Shown one piece after another: positions 1 to 5,194 of a DNA stretch of 11,674 nt. The notes beneath the pieces are model-generated. The model had not been told where the DNA came from. It was given only the letters and a program-made list of their open reading frames with translations, and ran no database searches. Position 1 is the stretch's first letter. Each line of letters starts with the position of its first letter. Position numbers and translations under genes: made by a program. Source of the DNA: Acetobacteraceae bacterium (GTDB lineage Bacteria; Pseudomonadota; Alphaproteobacteria; Acetobacterales; Acetobacteraceae); the NCBI GenBank assembly GCA_030044345.1, contig JASHVY010000521.1, positions 1 through 11,674 on the forward strand, in the 5' to 3' direction.

Positions 1-259
1 CGACCTTGGTGGAGAGCACGTAGCTGTCGCGGGGTTTGCTGCGCAGCACCGCACCGAAGCGATGCTCGGACAGCCCGTGGCCATAAAATGGCGAAGTGTC
101 GAACAGGGTCGTCCCCGCTGCATAGGCGCTCTCAACGGTTGCCAGTGCAGAAGCGGGGTCGAGGCGCTCATACATGTCGCCCAGAATCCCACCTCCGCAG
201 CCGAGGATCGTCACCTCAACACCACTCTTGCCCAGTTTCCGGAGGGCTGTCGGTTTCAT
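1..259 (-). CDS. Aldo/keto reductase, N-terminal part (runs off the window)
   Basis: The 86 visible codons encode the start of an NAD(P)H-dependent aldo/keto reductase, most like the D-threo-aldose 1-dehydrogenase / pyridoxal 4-dehydrogenase group, which oxidises sugars or related carbonyl compounds in the cytoplasm. The first barrel strand reads LRKLGKSGVEVTILGCGGG. The signature FDTSPFYGHGLSE carries the presumed catalytic Asp54 and Tyr59, and Lys85 in STKV completes the visible part of the Asp-Tyr-Lys-His tetrad; the His lies outside the window. The ATG at 257-259 is chosen because GGGGA lies about 8 bases upstream and the ATG just before it is followed at once by a stop. It lies 124 bp downstream of the beta-hydroxyacid dehydrogenase on the same strand, so co-transcription is plausible. 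The family call is secure; the substrate is unknown. Confidence 0.88.
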   Translation of the reverse strand, partial: MKPTALRKLGKSGVEVTILGCGGGILGDMYERLDPASALATVESAYAAGTTLFDTSPFYGHGLSEHRFGAVLRSKPRDSYVLSTKV

Positions 260-343
260 CGCATATTCCCCGCAAGATTTGGATTCTTCTCCTGGCCAGC
301 CCGCTGCCGTGCACACGCACGATCGGCGGCATCCTTCAACGGG

Positions 344-370
344 GCGCCCTGCGCGAGCAGCGCAGAGCGC
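344..370 (-). repeat. Strong intercistronic hairpin (11-bp stem, 5-nt loop)
   Basis: GCGCCCTGCGC (344-354) and GCGCAGAGCGC (360-370) pair over 11 positions with one G-T wobble around the loop GAGCA. The hairpin begins 14 bases past the stop codon of the beta-hydroxyacid dehydrogenase. No run of T follows on the minus strand, so it is not a textbook intrinsic terminator. It could cause attenuation or protect the upstream mRNA. The pairing is seen directly; the function is inferred. Confidence 0.5.
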
Positions 371-383
371 TCCGTCGCCCGAC

Positions 384-1325
384 CTATTGCTCTAATCGGG
401 CTGGCTTCGGCGCAATATCAACGCCGTTGAGGCGCGCGATATGCGTGGCCAGCATCGGCACATATTCCTCGGCAGCCCCGGCCGCCACCGCCAGCGCGAA
501 CGAGTTCTTGATGGCATTGCCGAGCGGATTGGCGAGTGCGACCGCATCGGCCATCGCCTCGAGATAGCCCACGTCCTTGAAGCCGTTGGCGATGGTAAAC
601 CGATGCGCCTCGCGGTTACCCTCGAGCGTCCAGCGCATGAAGGTCTGATAGAATCCCGAATCCATGCGCGAGCCGGAAATGACGTTGTCGAACCGCTGTG
701 GCGTGATGCCGACCTTGGCGGCGAGCGTCAGCGCCTCTGAAAAAAGCGCCGCATAGCCCATGGCGATGAAGTTCTGCAGCAGCTTCATCCGATGCCCGTC
801 GCCGGTGCCGCCGATATGGACGATCTTGCCGGCCCAGGTTTCGAGCACCGGCCTGAGCCGTTCGAATGCGGCATCGCTCGCGCCGACCATCGTGTCCAGC
901 TTGCCTTCCCAGGCCTCCTTCGGCGTCCGGCCTAGCGGCGCGTCGACGTAGGCGATGCCCCGCGCCCCGAGCTCCTCGGTCAGAGCAATTGTAGAATTCG
1001 GATTGGAAGTCGAGCAGTCGACCAGGATCGAGCCCGCAGCCAAGCCTGCCGCCACCCCGTCCGCACCGCGGACCAGCGCCTCCACTTCCTTCGAGCCTGT
1101 GACGCAGATGAAGACGATTGAGGCGTTCTCCCCCACCTCGCGCGCCGACTTCGCTTCCTTTGCCCCGCGCCCGACCAGATCCTGCACCGGCTCACGCCGG
1201 CGGTGCCCAAGTATCGTCAGCGGATAGCCAGCCTCGACGATATTCTTGGCCATGCCATGCCCCATCATGCCGACGCCGATGAAGCCGATGCGCTCGCTGG
1301 CCGGCGGTGCGCGTTCTTCCCCCAT
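384..1325 (-). CDS. NAD(P)-dependent beta-hydroxyacid dehydrogenase (3-hydroxyisobutyrate dehydrogenase family)
   Basis: This 313-residue protein should oxidise a beta-hydroxyacid, or reduce the matching semialdehyde, with NAD(P) in the cytoplasm. Residues 12-24 hold the Rossmann motif (GVGMMG at 17-22). The substrate loop starts at Asp128. The presumed catalytic Lys181 and Asn185 lie in GDGHRMKLLQN, and the all-helical C-terminal domain follows. The length is normal for the family. The ATG at 1323-1325 follows GGAGG by 5 bases. The usual loop DAPVSGG is replaced by DAPLGRTP, a form I recall from the YihU (sulfolactaldehyde reductase) branch, so the substrate may not be a classical one. L-threonate dehydrogenase (LtnD), which feeds OtnK, belongs to the same superfamily; with an otnK remnant in the locus a tetronate-related role is possible but unproven. 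It lies between a sugar-binding protein gene and an aldo/keto reductase gene, all on one strand. Confidence 0.9.
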   Translation of the reverse strand: MGEERAPPASERIGFIGVGMMGHGMAKNIVEAGYPLTILGHRRREPVQDLVGRGAKEAKSAREVGENASIVFICVTGSKEVEALVRGADGVAAGLAAGSILVDCSTSNPNSTIALTEELGARGIAYVDAPLGRTPKEAWEGKLDTMVGASDAAFERLRPVLETWAGKIVHIGGTGDGHRMKLLQNFIAMGYAALFSEALTLAAKVGITPQRFDNVISGSRMDSGFYQTFMRWTLEGNREAHRFTIANGFKDVGYLEAMADAVALANPLGNAIKNSFALAVAAGAAEEYVPMLATHIARLNGVDIAPKPARLEQ

Positions 1326-1352
1326 TTCGTCCTCCGTAAATCGCCGGCCCCG

Positions 1353-1368
1353 GTCGTCGGCTGACGAC
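1353..1368 (-). repeat. Small hairpin upstream of the beta-hydroxyacid dehydrogenase
   Basis: GTCGTC (1353-1358) and GACGAC (1363-1368) form a perfect 6-bp stem with a 4-nt loop, 28 bp upstream of the dehydrogenase start codon. With the larger hairpin at 1420-1454 it makes the 148-bp gap between the binding-protein and dehydrogenase genes highly structured. It could be an mRNA processing signal or simply GC-rich chance pairing. Confidence 0.3.
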
Positions 1369-1419
1369 TCACCCGAGCCGGTGGCACTCCGCTACCCAAA
1401 TCTCCCTTCGAGACACAGG

Positions 1420-1454
1420 CTCGCCCGGCTCTGACGGAACCAGATCCGGGCGAG
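1420..1454 (-). terminator. Hairpin after the binding-protein gene (possible terminator or mRNA 3' stabiliser)
   Basis: CTCGCCCGG (1420-1428) pairs perfectly with CCGGGCGAG (1446-1454). After one mismatch TCTG (1430-1433) pairs with CAGA (1441-1444), leaving a 7-nt loop. The fold begins 19 bases past the stop codon of the binding-protein gene. The minus strand after it has no T-run, so complete Rho-independent termination is doubtful. Hairpins at this position often stabilise the mRNA of the abundant binding protein relative to downstream genes; applying that here is an inference. Confidence 0.5.
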
Positions 1455-1473
1455 GTGCGGGAGATCGAACAAA

Positions 1474-2430
1474 CTATTTGTGGCTATTGATATAGGAATC
1501 CACGTTGTCCTTGGTGACCACGGTCACGCCGGTATTGATGTCGCCCTTCGGCGGCTGGCCATTGATTTGACCCACGAGATTCTGGACCACCAGGGTGCAC
1601 TCGAGATTCGGCCGCTGGATCACCGTACTCTGGATCATGCCGTTCTTGATCCCGTGCAGTGTGTCCTCATCGGCGTCGAATGCCAACACCGTGATATTCG
1701 GCTGGCGCGCCTTGAACTCCTGCTCGCTGAGCACCTTGGCGATGGCCGGCCCCTCGACTTCGCCGACCCCGAACATGCCAGTGATATCGGGATGCGAGCG
1801 CAGCACCGCCTCGACGACTGGCACGGCAGTGGCCAGATTGTCATGGCCGGCTTCAAGCGCCACGACCTTAATATCGGGATATTTTGCGAGCGCCTCCTTG
1901 AAACCGGCGATGCGTGCGTTGTGGTCGACGGCGCCCAACTCACCGGTGATGATGGCGATATTGCCCTTGCCGTTGAGCGCCTTGCCCATATTTTCGCCGA
2001 CGATCTTGCCGGCCTCGAAATTGTTAGTGCCGATGAACATGCTGCGCCCGCTGTCGGGCGAGTCCGAATCGAACGTGATGAGCTTGCCGCCGCCCGCGAC
2101 GAACTGCTTGAGGACGTGCTCTACCGATCTCGGCTCATCCACCGAAATACCGATGCCGTCGACCTCGCGCGACATCAACTGCTCGATCACCGTAACCTGC
2201 GACGAGCCCTGCGTATTGGCCGGCACGACCCACACATACTTGACGCCGAGCTTGGCTGCTTCGGCCGCACCGCCCTTGTTGCAATCGTCGAACCAGGGAA
2301 TTGGCCCTTTGGGAATAAGCCCGATCGTGATGTTCTTCGCGTCCTTGGCCTGGGCTGGCACGAGGGCCATCGACCCAGCCATCACCAAAAGACTCATCGC
2401 CATCAATAGATGTTTCACTAGATGTTTCAC
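1474..2430 (-). CDS. Periplasmic sugar-binding protein of an ABC transporter (RbsB-like, CUT2 type)
   Basis: This 318-residue exported protein should capture a sugar or sugar alcohol in the periplasm and pass it to an ABC permease. Residues 1-28 form a signal peptide: two Lys-His pairs, a hydrophobic core, then cleavage after Ala-Gln-Ala (26-28). The mature part has the two-lobe type I periplasmic-binding fold shared with ribose-binding protein and LacI cores, with segments NITIGLIPKG near the start, DGIGISVDEP, LITFDSDSP, GNIAIITG and TVLAFDADEDT. The start is probably GTG at 2430, with GAGAGG 4 bases upstream. A second GTG at 2418, made by a 12-bp duplication, would shorten it by 4 residues. 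No ATPase or CUT2 permease gene is visible nearby, so its partners are elsewhere, outside the window or lost. An operator-like palindrome and a long folded leader lie upstream. The ligand is unknown. Confidence 0.92.
   Translation of the reverse strand: MKHLVKHLLMAMSLLVMAGSMALVPAQAKDAKNITIGLIPKGPIPWFDDCNKGGAAEAAKLGVKYVWVVPANTQGSSQVTVIEQLMSREVDGIGISVDEPRSVEHVLKQFVAGGGKLITFDSDSPDSGRSMFIGTNNFEAGKIVGENMGKALNGKGNIAIITGELGAVDHNARIAGFKEALAKYPDIKVVALEAGHDNLATAVPVVEAVLRSHPDITGMFGVGEVEGPAIAKVLSEQEFKARQPNITVLAFDADEDTLHGIKNGMIQSTVIQRPNLECTLVVQNLVGQINGQPPKGDINTGVTVVTKDNVDSYINSHK
2407..2430 (-). repeat. Perfect 12-bp tandem duplication at the binding-protein start codon
   Basis: TAGATGTTTCAC (plus strand) occurs twice without a gap, at 2407-2418 and 2419-2430. 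On the coding strand each unit begins GTG AAA CAT CTA, so the start codon and the Met-Lys-His-Leu/Val head are doubled in frame. It could be replication slippage. The two possible starts lie at different distances from the ribosome-binding site. Confidence 0.85.
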
Positions 2431-2453
2431 TGGACCTCTCCTCCTCCGCCTGT

Positions 2454-2491
2454 TTCATGGCAGAAAGTGCTTGCTTCATGGCAGAAAATGC
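2454..2491 (-). repeat. 17-bp direct repeat with 21-bp period in the binding-protein leader
   Basis: Two copies, 2454-2470 and 2475-2491, share TTCATGGCAGAAA(G/A)TGC with a single difference. On the coding strand each contains an ATG, in ATGAAACAGGC and ATGAAGCAAGC, which resembles the true start region. A reading frame opened by these ATGs runs out of frame across the real start, so upstream initiation there could interfere with translation. Confidence 0.7.
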
Positions 2492-2523
2492 AGTCTTATA
2501 CTTCGAGTCGCCGTACGTTGTTT

Positions 2524-2581
2524 CGGCCGGAACAGCACAGGCATCGACCGTCCAGAGTCGACGAACGACTCCCTCCGGCCG
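2524..2581 (-). promoter_or_regulatory. Nested stem-loop in the 5' leader of the binding-protein gene
   Basis: An outer perfect 8-bp stem, CGGCCGGA (2524-2531) with TCCGGCCG (2574-2581), encloses an inner 6-bp stem, GAGTCG (2555-2560) with CGACTC (2566-2571), around a 5-nt loop. If transcription starts near the operator at 2624-2641, this lies inside a leader of roughly 200 nt. It matches no riboswitch class I recognise. It might be an attenuator or stabilising element; the role is unproven. Confidence 0.4.
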
Positions 2582-2623
2582 TCGGTTGACTACCGGGACA
2601 TCTCATCACAAGCGTTTTTTCTT

Positions 2624-2641
2624 TATGCTAGCGCTGTCATT
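2624..2641. promoter_or_regulatory. LacI/GntR-type operator upstream of the binding-protein gene
   Basis: The imperfect palindrome TATGCTAGCGCTGTCATT has a central CG step, as LacI-family operators do. It matches the operator at 3656-3673 in 14 of 18 positions and resembles the GntR-type pattern ATGTTA-N4-TAACAT. It lies about 195 bp upstream of the start codon, just downstream of a weak promoter candidate. The likely regulator is the LacI-family protein encoded at 5195-6214; that pairing is inferred. Confidence 0.65.
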
Positions 2642-2667
2642 TAGATACCAAACTTTCACCTCACCAA
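2639..2667 (-). promoter_or_regulatory. Weak promoter candidate for the binding-protein gene
   Basis: On the minus strand TTGGTG (2662-2667) and CTAAAT (2639-2644) are 17 bp apart, each matching the sigma-70 consensus at 3 of 6 positions. The evidence is mostly positional: the -10 box abuts the operator, as in the better promoter upstream of the D-2-hydroxyacid dehydrogenase. Confidence 0.3.
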
Positions 2668-2678
2668 GACGTTATCTT

Positions 2679-3632
2679 TCAGGCCACCGGCGTCAGCAGG
2701 GCACCTCCGTTGAAATGGGCATCGAGATTATCGCACATGAGACGCCCCATGGCCTGCCGCGTTTCGACGGTAGCACTCGCATGATGGGGTTGCAGAACGA
2801 CGTTGTCGAGTGCCCTGAAGCGGGGATCTATGTTCGGCTCGTTCCAATAAACATCGAGTCCGGCGCCCGCGATGCGGCTGCATTCGAGAGCTGTCAGCAG
2901 CGCCAGCTCGTCCACCGCGGAACCGCGCGAGATGTTGACCAGGTAGCCATTTGGGCCGAGGGCCTCGAGCACCGAGGCATCGATCATCCGCGCCGTGGTC
3001 GGGCCGCCAGCGACCGTGACGATGAGCATGTCCGCCCACCCGGCGAGCTCGTGCAGGCTGTCGAACCGACTGTGCGGCGATTTCTCGTCGCTCGCGATGT
3101 CGAAATAGCCGATTTCGCAATCGAACGCCGCCGCCCGGCGCGCCACGGCCTTGCCGACGCGCCCATAACCGACGACGCCGACCCTGCTGCCATAAAAGCG
3201 CTTGACCAGCGGAAAGGCCGCGTCAGGCCACCTGCCCGACCGCACATGCGCGTGCCCACGCAGCAGTTGCCGGGTGACGGCAAGCGCCAGTCCAATGCCC
3301 ATATCGGCCACGTCCTCGGTCAGGACATCGGGTGTATTGGTGACGCGGATCCCGCGCGCCCGCGCCGCATCGAGGTCGATCGCATCGAACCCGACACCAT
3401 AGCAGGCGATAATCTCCAGATTCGGCAGTGACGCGATCACGGACCGGTCGGCGCCGATATCGCCACGCGTCACCAGCGCGCGGACGGCCGCCCTCTGATC
3501 GCCCGGCGGGCGATCGGAATTGCTCAGCGAGCTCAGCTCATAAGAATCCGCTAGCCGGCGCAGCGTCGATTCGTCGAACGAACACAGCAGGCCGACAACC
3601 GGCCGCTCGGTCGAAAACCCGCTGCCTGTCAT
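2679..3632 (-). CDS. D-isomer-specific 2-hydroxyacid dehydrogenase (glyoxylate/hydroxypyruvate reductase-like)
   Basis: This 317-residue cytoplasmic enzyme should interconvert a 2-oxoacid and the D-2-hydroxyacid with NAD(P). Visible marks are the N-terminal catalytic-domain motif CYGVGFDAIDLDAARARG (77-94), the nucleotide motif GYGRVG (155-160), and the catalytic triad Arg236 (NISRGSAVDE), Glu265 (VYWNEP) and His283 (QPHHASAT). Length and motif order are normal, so it appears intact. The ATG at 3630-3632 has GGAGG 3 bases upstream. A good sigma-70-like promoter and a LacI-type operator lie just upstream, so it is probably induced by the locus's substrate. A truncated iron-dependent alcohol dehydrogenase gene is divergent from it. 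GhrA/GhrB-like reductases and 2-ketogluconate reductases share this architecture, and the substrate cannot be read from the sequence. Confidence 0.92.
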   Translation of the reverse strand: MTGSGFSTERPVVGLLCSFDESTLRRLADSYELSSLSNSDRPPGDQRAAVRALVTRGDIGADRSVIASLPNLEIIACYGVGFDAIDLDAARARGIRVTNTPDVLTEDVADMGIGLALAVTRQLLRGHAHVRSGRWPDAAFPLVKRFYGSRVGVVGYGRVGKAVARRAAAFDCEIGYFDIASDEKSPHSRFDSLHELAGWADMLIVTVAGGPTTARMIDASVLEALGPNGYLVNISRGSAVDELALLTALECSRIAGAGLDVYWNEPNIDPRFRALDNVVLQPHHASATVETRQAMGRLMCDNLDAHFNGGALLTPVA

Positions 3633-3655
3633 TGACCTCCGCCCTCCAGAGACTA

Positions 3656-3673
3656 AATGTTAGCGCTAGCATT
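3656..3673. promoter_or_regulatory. LacI/GntR-type operator in the divergent region
   Basis: AATGTTAGCGCTAGCATT is a nearly perfect palindrome (one mismatched pair) centred on a CG step. It fits the GntR-type pattern ATGTTA-N4-TAACAT with one difference. It begins 24 bp upstream of the dehydrogenase start codon and just downstream of the predicted -10 box, so bound repressor would cover the transcription start. A related copy lies at 2624-2641. Confidence 0.8.
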
Positions 3674-3676
3674 CGC

Positions 3677-3705
3677 AGTTTGGGGCGCTGCGGCCGAGCT
3701 GTCAA
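3677..3705 (-). promoter_or_regulatory. Promoter of the D-2-hydroxyacid dehydrogenase gene
   Basis: On the minus strand a perfect -35 hexamer TTGACA (3700-3705) is followed, after 17 bp, by CAAACT (3677-3682), a 3-of-6 match to the -10 box. The operator at 3656-3673 begins 3 bp further on, a normal layout for steric repression. Confidence 0.6.
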
Positions 3706-3740
3706 ACCATCCTTCCTCTTCCGAAAAAAAGAGAATCGAG

Positions 3741-3768
3741 TTTTCGCGGCAAGGCGCGGTTGGATAAT
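3741..3768 (+). promoter_or_regulatory. Promoter candidate for the truncated alcohol dehydrogenase gene
   Basis: GATAAT (3763-3768) matches the -10 consensus in 5 of 6 positions and lies 16 bp after TTTTCG (3741-3746), a weak -35. It is about 65 bp before the ATG at 3833. The operator is some 70 bp upstream of this promoter, so repression through it would need looping or another site. Confidence 0.35.
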
Positions 3769-3832
3769 CGCGCATGGCAGGCGGGCTTTACCTGACCAAG
3801 GCAGCGGGCGACGAAAATCGGCAGGCACTCGC

Positions 3833-4048
3833 ATGGCAACGATCGTTTACCTTTTCAGAAACGAATTCGGTCCCGGCGCTATCGCCTCCCTGTCTGACGC
3901 GCTGATGGCGTTCGGCATGAAGCGGCCACTGCTGATCAGCAACCGAGGCGTGGCGGCAGCGGACCTCGTCGGCTGGATCGCCGCCCCGCTACTCCCCAGC
4001 ACGGCGCACTTTCTCGAGGTGCTCTCCAATCCTACTGAAACGGCGGTA
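3833..4048 (+). pseudogene. Iron-containing alcohol dehydrogenase, 5' stump only
   Basis: About 72 codons remain of a group III (iron-dependent) alcohol dehydrogenase, a family of roughly 380 residues that oxidises alcohols or reduces aldehydes or maleylacetate with NAD(P). The N-terminal pattern is clear: an FGPGAIASL motif, then an alternating alpha/beta segment with KRPLLISNRG, and the family's conserved SNPTE motif near the end. The nucleotide-binding GGGS region and the metal-binding histidines are absent. After SNPTETAV the frame meets IS630 sequence and stops at 4058-4060, so no functional enzyme is made. The ATG at 3833 is chosen because homology begins there; the ribosome-binding site is weak. 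It diverges from the D-2-hydroxyacid dehydrogenase gene, suggesting it once served the same pathway. Confidence 0.8.
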
Positions 4049-4815
4049 TCGAAGCCTTGAAGGCCACCGTGACACCCGGGCCGACGCCGGTGAAGAGCGA
4101 GGCGGCGCTGCGTGTGGCCGTGCCGTTGCTGGCAGAAGCTGTGGCCGACCGGCACAACTGGACAATTCCCCGGTTGCACGCCGAAATCGAAACGCGGGCG
4201 GGCGGGCGCATCAGCCGCTCGCATTTGTCCAAGGCCCTGCGCAAAAAAAGTTTCGCAGGCGGCGTCCACGGCAGACGCTGAAGGGGTGCCAGCTTGCCGC
4301 CGAGGTCGAACGGATTGGTCTGCGTCTGCAACTGAGCAAACAGCTGGCCGAAGCTGGCGACATCGTTCTGCTTTACGGCGACGAGAGCGAGGCGCTGACG
4401 CATCCTTGCCTCGCCCAAGTCTGGGCCCAAGTCTGGGCCCGGGTCTGGGCGAAGGCCGGATACGCGCCGGCTCATCGTGCATACCAGTCCGACCAGGCGC
4501 AGCAGCGACTTCGTCACCCATCTCGAACAACTGGACCCGCTCTATGGCCCCAAGCCCGGACAGCCCGCCAAGCCGGTGGTCCTGGTCGAGGACAATGGTC
4601 CAATCCACACCAGCAAACTGTCCCTGGCAGTGCTCGCCGCTCGCGCCATTGGCTCACCGTCGCGTGGCTCTCCAAATATACTCCCGAATTCAATGACATC
4701 GAAGATATCTGGCGAGACCTCGAGGCGCATCATCTCGCCCGTCGGACCTTCGCCGATCCCACCCAGCTCGAGTGGGCCATCCACCAAGCCGTGAGGGCGC
4801 TCAACCAAGAGCGTA
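4042..4815 (+). pseudogene. IS630-family transposase fragment, multiply frameshifted
   Basis: Four consecutive reading-frame pieces together spell a Tc1/mariner-like IS630 DDE transposase. Piece 1 (about 4042-4250) carries NWTIPRLHAEIE and RISRSHLSKALRKK. Piece 2 (about 4252-4462) carries LLYGDESEALTHP with the first catalytic Asp. Piece 3 (about 4463-4647) carries VHTSP, LYGPKPGQPAKPVVLVEDNG and the second Asp in DNGPIH. Piece 4 (about 4647-4815) carries KYTPEFNDIE with the final Glu and ends in ALNQERM. The N-terminal helix-turn-helix is missing, about 25 codons appear deleted between pieces 2 and 3, and both ends of the element are gone. It cannot be active. One end joins an alcohol dehydrogenase stump and the other an otnK stump, so it marks a deletion endpoint rather than a simple insertion. 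Confidence 0.9.
4414..4449 (+). repeat. Three 12-bp tandem repeats inside the IS630 fragment
   Basis: CCCAAGTCTGGG occurs at 4414-4425 and 4426-4437, followed by the variant CCCGGGTCTGGG at 4438-4449. Each unit adds four codons in frame, turning a single Ala-X-Val-Trp into three. Each unit starts CCC and ends GGG, so it is partly self-complementary and prone to slippage. Confidence 0.85.
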
Positions 4816-5176
4816 TGCCGAACGGCCGGCGGCGGAGAATGCCGGACAGGCGATGGCGATGGGGCCCCGACGAGATCGAGCAGGGCCCCCGCGACCGGCA
4901 CGATATTGGCCTCATCCGTCGAATCGAAGGTCGAGCAGTATTTGAGAACGAGCTGCTCGGCGCCCGTCTAGATGTGGAGCCTTGGCCGAAGAAACCGAAT
5001 CGGCAACTGGCGCGGTGTGAGACTTCAGCGCGACCACCGCGGCCTTGGCCCCATCGAAATCGGCGTCCGCATCCGGCACGCCGAATATACTACTTGGTGT
5101 CCATTCCATTGCGCGCCACCATCAGCACCAGATCGGTCGTGCCGGTTAAATCGTCGGCTACAGCACCAAGGAGCAC
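4814..5176 (-). pseudogene. otnK: 3-oxo-tetronate kinase (OtnK/YgbK, four-carbon acid sugar kinase family), decayed N-terminal part
   Basis: On the minus strand, from GTG at 5176 with AGGAAG 6 bases upstream, four frame pieces rebuild the N-terminal third of an OtnK-type kinase. This family phosphorylates 3-oxo-tetronate with ATP in threonate/erythronate breakdown. Piece 1 reads LLGAVADDLTGTTDLVLMVA, the family's N-terminal ADD.TG.TD motif, and ends at TAG 5090-5092. Piece 2 has GVPDADADFDGAKAAVVALK and TAPVADSV. Piece 3 has the diagnostic LKYCSTFDSTDEANIVPV. Piece 4 has IACPAFSAAGRSAY and ends at the IS630 fragment. At least three frameshifts and loss of about 300 C-terminal residues make it non-functional. 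It starts 18 bp after the repressor stop codon, so the two were an operon. It is the best clue to what the locus originally degraded. Confidence 0.82.
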
Positions 5177-5194
5177 TCGGTCTTCCTGTCAGCG

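Noticed and set aside
1480..2644. Two long plus-strand frames opposite the sugar-binding protein gene
   Set aside because: The minus-strand frame has a signal peptide and a complete binding-protein fold; the plus-strand frames are mirror effects of its codon bias.
2457..3431. A 324-codon plus-strand frame opposite the D-2-hydroxyacid dehydrogenase
   Set aside because: The minus-strand protein carries the full set of family motifs; the plus-strand translation has none and no ribosome-binding site.
3847..4608. A 253-codon minus-strand frame across the alcohol dehydrogenase stump and IS630 fragment
   Set aside because: It spans the junction of two unrelated plus-strand remnants and has low-complexity Pro-Gly-Arg repeats from the 12-bp tandem units; no family likeness.
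4047..4815. TA dinucleotides at both IS630 fragment edges (4047-4048 and 4814-4815) as a target duplication
   Set aside because: IS630 elements do duplicate TA, but this fragment lacks both terminal repeats and the flanks belong to different genes, so the two TAs are most likely chance.
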